A DNA stretch of 64,000 bases from Whitmania pigra (lineage: Eukaryota; Annelida; Clitellata; Hirudinida; Haemopidae). The translations under genes were made by a program, and so were the position numbers. Within the stretch, counting starts at the first letter, position 1, and every line of letters starts with the position of its first letter. The notes beneath the pieces are model-generated. The model was not told the DNA's origin and searched no databases. It worked only from the letters and a program-made list of their open reading frames with translations. The DNA lies in the NCBI GenBank assembly GCA_021613335.1, contig JAJTWR010000044.1:2624001-2688000 (forward strand), read 5' to 3'. Below, piece by piece: positions 36,601 through 47,800 of this stretch.

Positions 36601-39600
36601 CATAATAACTTGCTCGACCGATGATGATGACGATGATGATGCATGACTAATAAATGTGGACTTGTTGTATAAAGTTCTGAGAAAGCTTCAAAGATGGTTT
36701 TTTTTGCAAAGTCAATTTTTAGTTCGTTTCTCTTAAAAAACAATTTTACTGACATATTTGTATGTCCATATTATTGGAAATTATTTTTAATTGATTAAAT
36801 TATATTAAATTATAGACTCTTTCGATTACTGCAACATGGAGATCTTCAACGTGACTTGTGAAGAAGATCACGTGATAATGATGGAGTCAGCAAGGTATGG
36901 CAGAATGAACATTGGAAGGTGCATGAAGGCAGGTTATGGCCACCAAGGATGCAGCGTCGATGTTTTGTCTTTCCTCGATTCCAAATGTTCAGGGAGGAAA
37001 TCCTGCCGATTTCAGGTGAAATTCAACAAAATTGTTTACTAACGGTGTTGTTGATTTGTCGAATATTAAGCATTTGGTTGATTTAAAAAAACCCCACAAA
37101 ATCAAAGTTTGTAAGCGGAGGAATATGCCCAGTTGCTCTCATCCCCGGTTGTCGACTTTCCTTGCTAAGTTTTGTGAAAATAATTTGCCAAAACACCGGC
37201 AAATCGGCGCGTAAATTTGCAAAAATGGGGCAGTAAAATAAAAGAAGGACCATGTAACGATGCCGTAGAGGCAGAACGAGTTGGAAGGAGATGTTCTCAC
37301 GTGTTGGAAAACAAACATCTCCGTGACATTCAATGGAGGAGGGAGACTGATGGACACGCACCGTGGTTGCCATGACAATGAAGAACATTTAAAAGTGAAA
37401 TCAGAGAGACATTCGTTCGATTTATTTAAACGGCTATTGTTTCAAGTTAGGATTTTAATGAGTCTTAGGGAAAGTAAGTATGAAAGACTTTGAATAAAAT
37501 TATCTGATACATCGGGAGGAGACTAAAAAAACTGTTGGTCTGAAATTCCACAGCACTGAGAAATTTATTCGCGAATGAACTCGGAAAAAGAGGTGCAGCC
37601 GTTTCAAGTATGGGTCGTATCAGGTGTCCTCCATCAACTTCCGCTTATCTCCCTTGAAACCCAATCACATGGGAGTGATTTATAATTCTCAACAAATGAC
37701 TTTCAAACAATTGGTTTTGAAAATATTCAAGAGTAATTTACTTTGCACCTTAATTTATAACTTCACTAAAGTTCGCAAGTTTTGCAACTAAAATATGAGA
37801 CAATTTCATCACTTTTAAGCGCTTTATACGTGGTCGAATCATTTTGCTCATAAATGTATCGAGTGTTGAAATAAATCAAATACTTTGCTATTTCCTCTGG
37901 AGGTGTAATTGCGAGAAACATTGTTCAGGTGCCTGATGTTAGCCTCTATGAAATGCAACCTTGTCCCCCTGACTTCACATCATACCTTGAGGCAACCCAC
38001 TCTTGTGTGCCAGGTGAATTCGTGAATGAATTTTTAATCAATCGAGTGCTTTCAAACAATCAAATCTGCACCACTCCAGTGATTCCTGCTGATCCTTCAT
38101 CGTGTCAGAACCTCGGCCACCACAAAGTCAAAGACATCCAATCTGGCTTCATTTCAAGCCACCTGTACTTGACTACTAATCGAAATCCTAGCAGGGGTAA
38201 CGCGGGGAGTTTGAATTGTCCCTGGTTGGTGGAGGTCATGCAGGGTCAGAGGATCAACATTTCTCTGCACAGCATCCTCTTGTACAACTACAAAGTCAGC
38301 CAGTCGAAGTACAGGGGATCATCGGTCGCGATGGAAGAAGCGTGTTTTGAAGTTGGATTCGTTGTCGACGGAGACGGAAGCAAAACCCTGGTGTCGGTGT
38401 GCAGCAGCAACGAGCGACTCATCCACGTCACTCTCAGTCAGAGTCACGTTATTCGTATTGAGTTCTCGAACATCGATTCTTTGGCTGACATCGGCATTTT
38501 CATATTCGAGTTCAAAGGTGACATCTTATAAATTTTATTGAAATTTTATGAACAAAATTAGGCATAGCCAAACATTTTATAATCTAAAGGTTTTATTTAT
38601 TTATTTATTTATTTGATTAAAGTCCGTTGCATAACTAGGGTGATTTGGACTAATCTAAAGATAATAAGTTAATATTAACAGCCACCGGATGCCCACACAT
38701 TCCACCTTCCCCAAATTCCTGGCATCAAAAAAGTGGTGACACGTTGGTTAAGAGATGCAACAATTCCATTCAAAGTTGGCACCTCATTTGCAGAGGAACT
38801 GAATGGGTTGGCGAACCTGGTAACTGCAGTAACTTACAAGCTTCAGGTAATTAAGCTTGGTTTTGACCATTTATATAGCGCTCCTTCCCAAGAAGCCCAT
38901 TCGACCAACCTGCTCAGTTATGTGTTACTTTTTAATTATACGAATATTTATCGACAAGAAATGCTTTTAAATCAATCTTTTATAAATTAAACTAACTTTA
39001 GCCTTAAAATATTGAAACTAAAATTTAATCGGACCGTTTAAAACAAAGATAGCTTTGTTTTAAAAATAATTGTGAGACAATGCGAGTCGGAATTGCATTT
39101 GAATTTATTCGAAATAATTTTCCTCAATTTGGACGTTGATTTCAGAAAAGTTTAAATCTTGGAGCCTCGAGCAGATATTCAACGCTGAAGACTCCTTTCC
39201 TTTCGGTGGTTTCAGTTGGTGCACTTTTAAAAGTTTTCAATTTAAAATGTTTTAAAACGATCTTTTTGAAGGAGTGTTGTTGGCTGTTTCCATCGGTGTT
39301 GCCATGGGTGTCGTCATAGGAGCATCCCTTCTCTGCCTCATCACTCTCTACCTCAAACGGTTTCGAAATGAATTGTTTTCTTTTATTAAATAAATAATAT
39401 TATTGTAAACTATGCCGTAAAACGCTCCTTCCCAAGGGTGATTGTGGCAGTGCAAGCTGGGTTGTGAACACGACGCATTATTATAAAGCACGTACTGTCA
39501 ATAACCTCATAATTTTCTTCGCTTCTTCAGAAATGTTTGATAAGTTCGGTAATCGAACTCGGATCTTCAAACCTGTAGTCAGAGCAATGTTTGTTACTCT

Positions 39601-40598
39601 ATCCATATTATTTATTATTAAGTTGAACTAATATTTATCCCTAATGGTACCTTTTACTTACAATATTAATTGCTTCAAATAAGAACCTAAATTAGAATTC
39701 GAACAAAGCATGTGAACAAATATAAATATTCTGCTACCCGTTTATGAATCAAACCATTCCATAAAATAAACAATCAAGTATTAGTTAATTATTCTATCAT
39801 TTACACAGAAATTGTTGCCATTTGTGGCTAAATTTTTGCAAAAGAAATGTTAAAACATCGTTAAAACAAGAGTGAAACTGCTTCGATGGGGGCCTTAATA
39901 AAGAAAAACAGCGAATTTCAAATTTGCTTCCTCCATTTACAAACGTCATTTTAAGATCCCCTTTGATCGGCCATCTGGCGAATGAATATCCTGGGATGTT
40001 GCATGGCTTGAGAGACTTGAATTGCATGCTTCCACCGATGTATCATAATTCCAAGTCTTCGATATATCGATGTAATTATAAGTCGTAAAGAGTTTATATC
40101 GTACGATGAATCGTATTTCAGTCATCGATATATCGATTTAATTGTACGTGTCAAAGGAATGATTTCGTAATTTCAATATATCGATATATCGATTTAATTG
40201 TACGTAACAAAGAAATGATGTCGTACGACAGGCAGAGGCACAACTCGGTTCCTCTCGATGGTTACAGCCACCCCAAAGACCACACTGAGAGCAGTTCATC
40301 ACCTGTGCAACTGACCAGGATCAGGGAGTGTCAATTCCTGCCAAACCATTGGGCGTTCAACGATAACAGCCTCTCGAAGCAGGCTTATGTTTCTCCAAAC
40401 TTTGTCGGTGAAACGCAGGTGGGCGATGAGGTTTTTATCGGGGAGCCCACCCACCAGGCTCTCAACCAGCACTTCAACCAAGCACCGACAATCGGCCATC
40501 AAAGCCACCATTTTCTTCCCAAGGACCTCGTGGCTGATGCGCACCTGTTGGAAACAAAGAACCACAAACATTTCCACGAAAAGCCATCATTTACGTGA
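30665..40598 (+). CDS. SUEL-lectin / CUB-like / sushi-like type I membrane protein, 488 aa
   Basis: Exons are 30665-30722, 36816-37015, 37929-38517, 38682-38846, 39272-39359 and 40232-40598. All junctions are in phase and the total is 1467 nt. Residues 1-19 form a hydrophobic signal peptide (MMRCSLLWSFIVLVSTHQ). Residues 22-115 are a galactose-binding SUEL lectin domain: the ESARYGRMNIGRC core, CSVDVLSF, CSGRKSCRFQ and a closing YLEATHSC. Residues about 140-282 look CUB-like (CPWLVEVMQGQRINISL, VVDGDGSKTLVSVC, ending FIFEFKG). Residues 283-335 look like a sushi module (GCPHIPPSP, WHLICRGTEWVGEPGNCS). Residues 339-365 are one transmembrane helix (AMGVVIGASLLCLITLYL) followed by Lys-Arg. The 120-residue cytoplasmic tail is rich in His and Ser. 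Likely a cell-surface receptor or adhesion protein; the ligand is unknown. The first intron is 6.1 kb, so extra exons there are possible. Confidence 0.85.
31231..31283. repeat. Short perfect inverted repeat in intron 1
   Basis: AGCCGAGTGAA (31231-31241) and TTCACTCGGCT (31273-31283) form an 11-bp stem with a 31-base loop. Function unknown; could be chance or an element remnant. Confidence 0.6.
32305..32412. repeat. 19-bp minisatellite
   Basis: About six copies of TGTATGTCGATATTGAATG. Because 19 is not a multiple of three, it gives repetitive minus-strand frames that are not genes. Confidence 0.93.
32505..32555 (-). repeat. LINE/SINE 3' tail fragment
   Basis: On the minus strand: CATCTCAGTTATGCAACGGA then CTATAATCAAATAAA. 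The same tail occurs at 38593-38650 (minus), 56975-57031 (plus) and 62680-62724 (plus). Confidence 0.8.
33055..33235. repeat. AT-rich minisatellite
   Basis: About nine imperfect copies of a ~20-bp unit of the type TTATAGTTATACATTATATA. Confidence 0.9.
38593..38650 (-). repeat. LINE/SINE 3' tail fragment
   Basis: On the minus strand: CACCCTAGTTATGCAACGGA then CTTTAATCAAATAAATAAA. Lies about 30 bp upstream of the sushi-like exon acceptor at 38682. Confidence 0.85.
38862..38920 (-). repeat. SINE/LINE tail fragment (GCGCTATATAAAT type)
   Basis: On the minus strand: GGTTGGTCGAATGGGCTTCT then GGGAAGGAGCGCTATATAAA. The tail is shared with copies at 39421-39605 and 49690-49885. Confidence 0.65.
39421..39605 (-). 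repeat. tRNA-derived SINE-like element
   Basis: The minus strand starts near 39605 with an A-box-like GGATAGAGTAAC and a B-box-like GAGTTCGATTACC, as in tRNA-derived SINEs. It ends near 39424 with CAACCCAGCTTGCACTGCC and GGGAAGGAGCG. It cannot fold as a functional tRNA. It lies in the intron between the transmembrane exon and the last exon of the lectin/CUB gene. Confidence 0.6.
40060..40231. repeat. Tandem repeat overlapping a splice acceptor
   Basis: Three units starting at 40060, 40126 and 40182 share CGATATATCGAT(T)TAATTGTACG; the last two are 56 bp apart. The last unit runs into the acceptor (CGTACGACAG) of the final exon of the lectin/CUB gene. Confidence 0.8.
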
Positions 40599-43500
40599 CT
40601 AGAGAATTAAAAATATCGCTTAATCTTTCACAGCTTATTCAAATGTTTCGCTTGTACTTTGATCGTATCCATGGAAACCGCGTAACCATTCCACTCCACC
40701 CGCTATTGGTCGAAGCCAACACGTGACGTGCCACCATTGCTTGTAAATTCCAAGGCGCTGTTTCGTTGCAAAATATTTTATCCAATTATTTTCAAGCAAA
40801 ATATTCTCTCGCTGGTTATTCGAATTAATGTTGTGACATTAAGTTATTATTAATTATATTTGTCATCAAATGATGTACACTAACATTACAATATTAAATT
40901 ACATTTGTATTTCAAGTGTGCTAATATTACAGCGTATATGATTGTATTTGAAGTTAACTTTGGAACTAATTGATGATGTTAAGCGTTCAATGTCATTAAA
41001 CATGTTATTTTAAATCATTTGCATTTTGATTAATTTTAATAATTAATACATCGTTCAACAATTTATAATTTTGTACTTGACAATTAATAAAATTCAATTT
41101 AACGACAAATAAAGTAAAATAACTTGTCAAAAATTCACAGCAAAGAATTGAAGGCAATTAATCAAATTTTCTGACCTCATGAAGCATTTATGGGATTGTT
41201 AGGATTTATTTTGTCAATTTTGATTGCAAAAAATAAACTTCAATCTTCAAATAATAAAATACATATTAACATAGCTACAATGTAATATGAATTAAGAACA
41301 TAACAAATATGAGCGTCACTTTTGATGTTTTTTTTATTAAGAAATGCAGTTGGCTGATGTTAGGGTTACACAGGTTGATATTGTCAATGATGATTATGAG
41401 GATGATGATGACAATGACGGTGATGGTGAAAAAACGATGACGAGGAAGAAGAGGACAATGGCATGGTGACTGAGAAGTTCATTTGGAATAAATTTCCATC
41501 AAGACTTTCTAAAATCTCATTTGTTCAGAAAATGATAAACGATGTGTTGCCATTAATAGCAGACCAAACAATATATCTGGCTTTTCAGTTTTACTTTTAT
41601 TTGAAATGCATCTTTATGGAGAAAGATGATCATTTGATTGATTTCAACCACATCATCAACCATTCTTTATTTGATTGATTTCAGTCACATCATCAATCAT
41701 TATTCCTTTGATTGATTTCAACCACACGATCAACCATTCTTCATGTGATTGATTTAAATCATATCAACCATTTTTCACTTCTGCCCTCATCTTGCAGGCT
41801 TTGAGGATTGATTGAACATCATGACAATGCATGATACATGGATGAGATTCATTTTACGTGAGCGCTAGAATTTATCGCTATTGTTATTTTATCATCACTA
41901 ATTATTATTTCAATACTAATTTTCAAGGCATGTGAATTAAATTATTTTTAATAAATACTATTACTGCATTTGTAAATAATATTATTATATTTGTAAATGC
42001 GCTCGAAATGATTAAATTTTATATATATTTTGAAAAATCAATTGAAACTTTTTCTGAAAAAGATCATCGTGAAGTGCACAATTTGCTGATTTTGCAACGA
42101 TTATTATTTTTTTTTTTTAAGATACAAATTTCAATTATTTAAACCTTCGAGGAAAAAATCAAGAAATCCTGCTTTGAATTTAATTGCTATCCATAATATC
42201 AAATAACGTTGTTGAAGATGGTCATCTAAATTGTCGTTGTCAATGCATACTAAGACGTCAGCAGATCCATATTTAGGAAACGTTTTCAATTTTTTTTTAA
42301 TTAAATTAAATTTAATTTAATTATTTCAGGGAAGGGGTGAACCTGTAAAAATGCCCCTGGATATCACAGTTGGTCTCTGAAACACTCCACTACAAATATA
42401 AATAATTAATAATCATAATATAAATAATTAATAATCATAATAATCATAATATAAATAATCAATAATTATAATAATCATAATATAAATAATCATTCGTGTT
42501 TGCAAATTTCCTCGATGACTTTAACCAGGACTGACGACAGAAATTTCGGACATCTATTTTTAGGCCAATTCGTCAATGGAAGAGCAATTAAGTAATTATA
42601 ATATTTAATGTAAAAGGTTAATATTCTAAAACCCGGGCTGACCCCAAAAATTGTCGGGTTTCTAGGCACCGCCTCCGTTACTCCTGCCTTTAAATCTATT
42701 TGGATACTTATATTAATTATATTTGGATACTTCTATTAATTATGTTTGGTTACTTATATTAATTATATTTGGATACTTCTATTAATTATATTTGGATACT
42801 TCTATTAATTATGTTTGGATACTTATATTAATTATATTTGGTTACCCATACTTATGTACTTAATTTTAGCTGTTCCTAATGGATGATTACCAAGCCCAAA
42901 CGCTGTTACCAGAAATTCAAAATGATGCTCACGAAGATATGATTTTTCATGGCCATTGAGAATCAAGCGACCAATTGAACAACTTGAACGATTTCAGGTT
43001 CGAACAAATCAAACTGAGATTTGCATAAAATCATTAAAAACCGCTCATTTCTCTACAGTGTTCCCATCTCACAGTAAACGGTTTGAAGTAAATGAGCAAA
43101 CAATTAGTACATGTTGACGACAATATTTTCAAGTTCTCATCATTAATTCAAATTTTTTAAAACCTGCAAGTTTTGCCGTGCAAGAGTTCTTCATCCTGCC
43201 AACTCTTGACCAACTTCTTAAATTTGTAAATTTAGTAACAACTTATTAATTCTTTAAATCGTGCAATATTTGTATATATTTACTGAGAGTGCTTGATGAC
43301 ATATTTTAGTAATCATTTTTTTTTATTAATCATAATTTTTCAATCATTAAATATTGAATGGTTGTCTAATAGAAGATGAAAGCAATTTATTTTCAAATAA
43401 TTTTTTTTTATAAAAAATTTGAATATTTTCCATTTTTTTTGCAGTTGTAAAAAATAATTTAAAATAATTCATTAATTCTAAACTTCTACATTTTGGTTCG

Positions 43501-43788
43501 TAACTTAAAGCCAAGCCATTAAAATATGATCAGTTCAGTTTTATTCGCAGCAAAAGCCCATCGAAAAGCAAATCTGAATTCAACGCGTCAAAACATTAAA
43601 GAAGTGAAGAGATGTAAAATTCCGACACACAATTTAAAAAAAAACTGACTACTTTCTGACAGTGAAAAGCATAAAATAAATTCTCAAATCGAAGCCAGCA
43701 AAGAACGATTGCATGATCATCTAACAATCTACTCACTGAGAATGCGACAAGTTACATTAACAACTCATTTGTTTAGCCAGCTTCGAGT
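40599..43788. other. Intergenic AT-rich DNA with minisatellites
   Basis: No gene recognised. Contains tandem repeats at 41632-41773 (about four copies of a ~38-bp unit with TTTGATTGATTTCAACCACA), 42396-42492 (ATAAATAATTAATAATCATA units) and 42698-42846 (about 6.5 copies of the 23-bp TTTGGATACTTCTATTAATT unit). The frame 41463-41678 partly overlaps a minisatellite and is not supported. Confidence 0.65.
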
Positions 43789-44041
43789 TCAACTTCCACA
43801 AGGCTTCATGGCGACCATATTCTTGGAAAAGTTGAGAGGCATTTGAAGAAAAGTAAGGATGGAGTCGCAGAGGTTCTTGAGTGGATCGATGCAGGCTGTA
43901 AACGGAATCAAGAGAACGTAAACGAACGCCAGGAAGAATGCCACCGGCCATGCCACAAAGACCAGTCCTAGCAACCAGACGGCCGACCAAATGAGTCCAG
44001 GACAGAGTGACATTCTGCTCTTGGAAGAATCGAATCGTTTT
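43789..44041 (-). CDS. Last exon of a small membrane protein (partial)
   Basis: An acceptor (TTCTTTCAG) at 44042-44050 precedes a frame ending at the stop 43789-43791. It encodes KRFDSSKSRMSLCPGLIW, then a very hydrophobic stretch (SAVWLLGLVFVAWPVAFFLA, FVYVLLIPFTACI) long enough for two membrane passes or a hairpin, then an amphipathic end (ILTFLQMPLNFSKNMVAMKP). I do not recognise a named family. A hydrophobic block followed by a Cys/Pro-containing amphipathic tail suggests a membrane-inserted scaffold. An upstream exon in phase 2 is required; candidates at 44.28-44.41 kb did not match in phase. Confidence 0.5.
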
Positions 44042-44890
44042 CTGAAAGAATCTACTACGCCTTGTTTTGTGTACTTCTACTCGCTAACAGCACGAGCCGG
44101 GCTGCTGCAATTATTAGATGATGGCGTAATCTCTATCCCAGTGTAACAGTCATTATCTCGTGATATTATTTGCTTGTTTGTTGTTTTTTTTTTAAATTAA
44201 ATTCAAACATGAACCGACGAAAATCGAATTAAAATAAGTTCTAATTGTTGTGATAATGTCGAAGGAGAAGTGTAAATAGGGATTACGATGATGAACAAAA
44301 CGTCTGCTCCACATATTGGCTTTCCAGATGTTAGGTGGAATGGTGTCGCAGTCAGAAGAAATTTTGTTTTCCAACTCATTATTGTGGATGGAAAAACTAA
44401 ACAGTGAGACCATGTAAGGGCATCTTCCATTTAATGTGATGACAATTAAGCAACAGACAATCCTAAAAACTCATTCGCAATTACCACTATTTTATTTCAA
44501 TATTTTAAGTAAAAGTTTCTCAAACGTCAGCCTTTCGATGAATGCATTCAACTTCACTCAACTGCTCCGTAATTCACATATAATTCACATGAAATTCACA
44601 TGCATTTAATGCATAATTCGCAGATAATTCAATGAAACATAGGAGTAAGATATTTGATAACAACAACATTCTTAATCAACCTTAATTGAAATAATCGACA
44701 GAAATGATAATTTATGTCATGATCCCACTCCAGAGCTTTATAGCTGTTATTGGCTGAACAAGTAACACGCACATCTTCTTCCGAGAATAAATTTCAAATC
44801 GACGTGCAACAACAACAACAACAAGGCGATTCTTTTCGACTTCCTTCGTTTATTAATGCACGTTTCACTGGAATACGTTGTTGACTCGTC

Positions 44891-47800
44891 ATGCTGTCTG
44901 GAAGGTACGATTTTCACGATGGAGGTTACTACTGCGGTCAGTACTTGGACGGTCTCATTGAGGGATACGGTATTTGCATATCTCCGAGAGGCCAAGGAGA
45001 ATTTAGCGGTAAGTGGGCGAGAGGCTTTGAAACCAGCGGAGTTTACAAATGGCCGAGCGGTAAAACGTACGAGGGGTGTTGGTCTGAGAACAAGAAACAC
45101 GGTCTAGGCATAGAAACCAAGGACAAATGGGTCTACAAAGGCGAGTGGACGAGGGGCCTCATTGGACGTTACGGGTGCAAATGCAGTCAAACTTCGAGCG
45201 CTTGTTATGAGGGCACTTGGTCGGCTGGACTCGTGGATGGCTACGGAGTGGAAGTCTCGGCGGATGGAGGTTTGTTTTCGTCATTTCCTCCTTTTAAGAA
45301 TAATTTTATCTCGTGGTGTCTGGTCACATTAACAAATGCACAGTTATACAAACATTTCATTAATCTATTATTAACATCAACGTTAGGCATTTACCGGGGT
45401 CAATGGTTCAAAGGAATGCGCCACGGGCATGGTGTACGAATCAGCGTCCCCTACTACCAAGCCACTCATTACCGCCAATCAAAATCTTCAACATTCCAGC
45501 AAAGCAAAAGCCTCAAATCATCTCTGAGCTCCATCCAATCTGACTTTGATGATTCAAACGCGATGAGAGATTCAAAGTCCGATTTAGAGAGGGCGGGCTT
45601 TGTTCTTCGAGGATTGCGACCAAACAACGAGTCTGACTCATCCAATCTATCTGGCAACATCACTCCAGAAACTTCGAGAAAGACTACTTTTCAGAAGAAA
45701 ATCGGTAGCAATTTTAAACGCACTTTGGCAAAAAAATTTGGAAAATACAAAAAGTCCGAAAAGGGAGATTCAAGCAGGTGGGAATTTTCTGTTCGTTGGA
45801 AAATGTTGCATTCTTTCGCTAAATGTTGCATGGAAAAAGTTTAGTAAAAATCTTGAAACACATTTTTGAGGGAATAATCTCCAGCGGAAATGCAGAAAAA
45901 TATTCAATTCTTGCCACTGCACGAGAACTCATTAGGAGGCGTGCATACATCCACTTTTAGAAATCCGTACAAGTTTGTTTAACACAAGTTGCAAAGGCCT
46001 CATAGTTTTGATTCAAACTTTGTTTTCCACATTTCTGTCCCAAATTCTTATTCCCTGACCCAGATCGTATAACCAAAGTTCCGTGTGCTTCAGCTATTCA
46101 GAAATTAAGCTTTTACTTTAAATTTTATTTCGACAAATTAGTTTGAATTAACTGGATGAATGCGATGCACGAGTTGATAAGAATCCCTCGAGAACAAGGA
46201 AAGTTGTACACTCATCTCTGACACATCCGCGATAAATTCCCACACGTGAAGAACACGTGGAATCCAGTGGATGATTGACGCTTAACTTCGTTTAAGTGTT
46301 CGCGTTGATGTCACGAAGCTAATCGAATGAAGTCAATGGAAGTCAATGTTTTGGAGATAATTCTGCAAAACATCCGCGCGCTGCAACCTGGAAGACATAA
46401 AAACTCCTACCTTAGACTGACTGCAAACATGCAATAAATTTCTGCTGTGTAACGTAGAGATACCTGGATAACATACCATAACAGCAAATTATTTATATAT
46501 TTACATTTATTTATATAATACCATAAACATTGCAATTTAACATCAAAAAGTCAAAAACAAGGTCCATAACTCCGCGATCAATAATAACCCATAATCCCCA
46601 GTTGATTGATTTATTGCAAATTATTACAATTATTACAATTAATAGAATTATTGCAATTAATAGAATTAATACAGTTATTACTGACTCGATAAGGTCACTC
46701 CCTCCATCTACGTCTGGTTCTCCTGTAAGGTTCACTTCTGGTTCTGTAAGGAGTCTCATAAGTGCGGATTCAAGCAAGTCGACCATGACAAACAGAACTG
46801 GAAGTCAAGTTAGTTTCATGACTGACAGTCAAGATGGAAACCTCATTGAGACGTACTCTGGGGAGTGGAAAAGCGATAAAAGGTGTAATATTCTACGGTG
46901 TATTTGCATTTAATTGCATCTTATAACACTTCACAAGCTTAGTCTGCGTTTTGTTGGCTGACGACTAATGGACCGTTTGCACTCGCGTTAACACTTGGAC
47001 AGGTGCATTGATACGAATGTAATTATTTGGTTTCCTTCTTGCATGTTGTACTCTACGTTCCGCATGTAACTGAATTAAATGCTATACGTTAAAATGTCAA
47101 ATACCAATATTTTCCGAAATACAGAAATGTTGTTTTTTGAAGACCTATTAACATGGAATTCATAACAGATGCGGATATGGCATTGCACTGCGTTCTGATG
47201 GCCTGAAGTATGCAGGAGAGTGGTACAATAACAAGAAGAATGGTTACGGAGCAACAACATTTGAAAGTGGAATTGTTGAAGAAGGAAAATACAAGAACAA
47301 CATTCTTGTTGCAGGTTCATGCTTTCATGGTCTTAAGCCATCATCATAATTGCTTGCGTAATTATGAGTATTTATTTGCGTTATTGAATTGTTTGCTTTA
47401 TTAATATTACTTATTTTATTTATGTGATGTTATTTCATTATAATTGTGTTTAAGTCATTGGATTGGAGTGAAAATTTATAAGCGTTCAAAACTGTTTCAC
47501 GAATTGTTTATATATAAAATATAATTACTTCAGAAAATATTTTTAACTCCAGAAAAACTTATTCTTACATTAATTATGATTATAAGCAAATACCAAAATA
47601 ATTCAATGCGATATTTGCAAGAATTTTTACAACACCATCCACCTACACCTCGTTGAATAAAGAGCACTAAAAATGCACGAAATAAATAAGCAAATATACT
47701 TTTAATATAACATAGTATTAACGTTAAGGAGGCGTTTCTTGAAGTCTCTGCCAGTTGTAATGGTTTGCAGCATCTTAGAGTTCCACTTTTGTTTGGTTTA

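Noticed and set aside
39530..39605. tRNA gene on the minus strand
   Set aside because: A- and B-box-like strings are present, but no cloverleaf with paired acceptor stem can be drawn; interpreted as a tRNA-derived SINE head.
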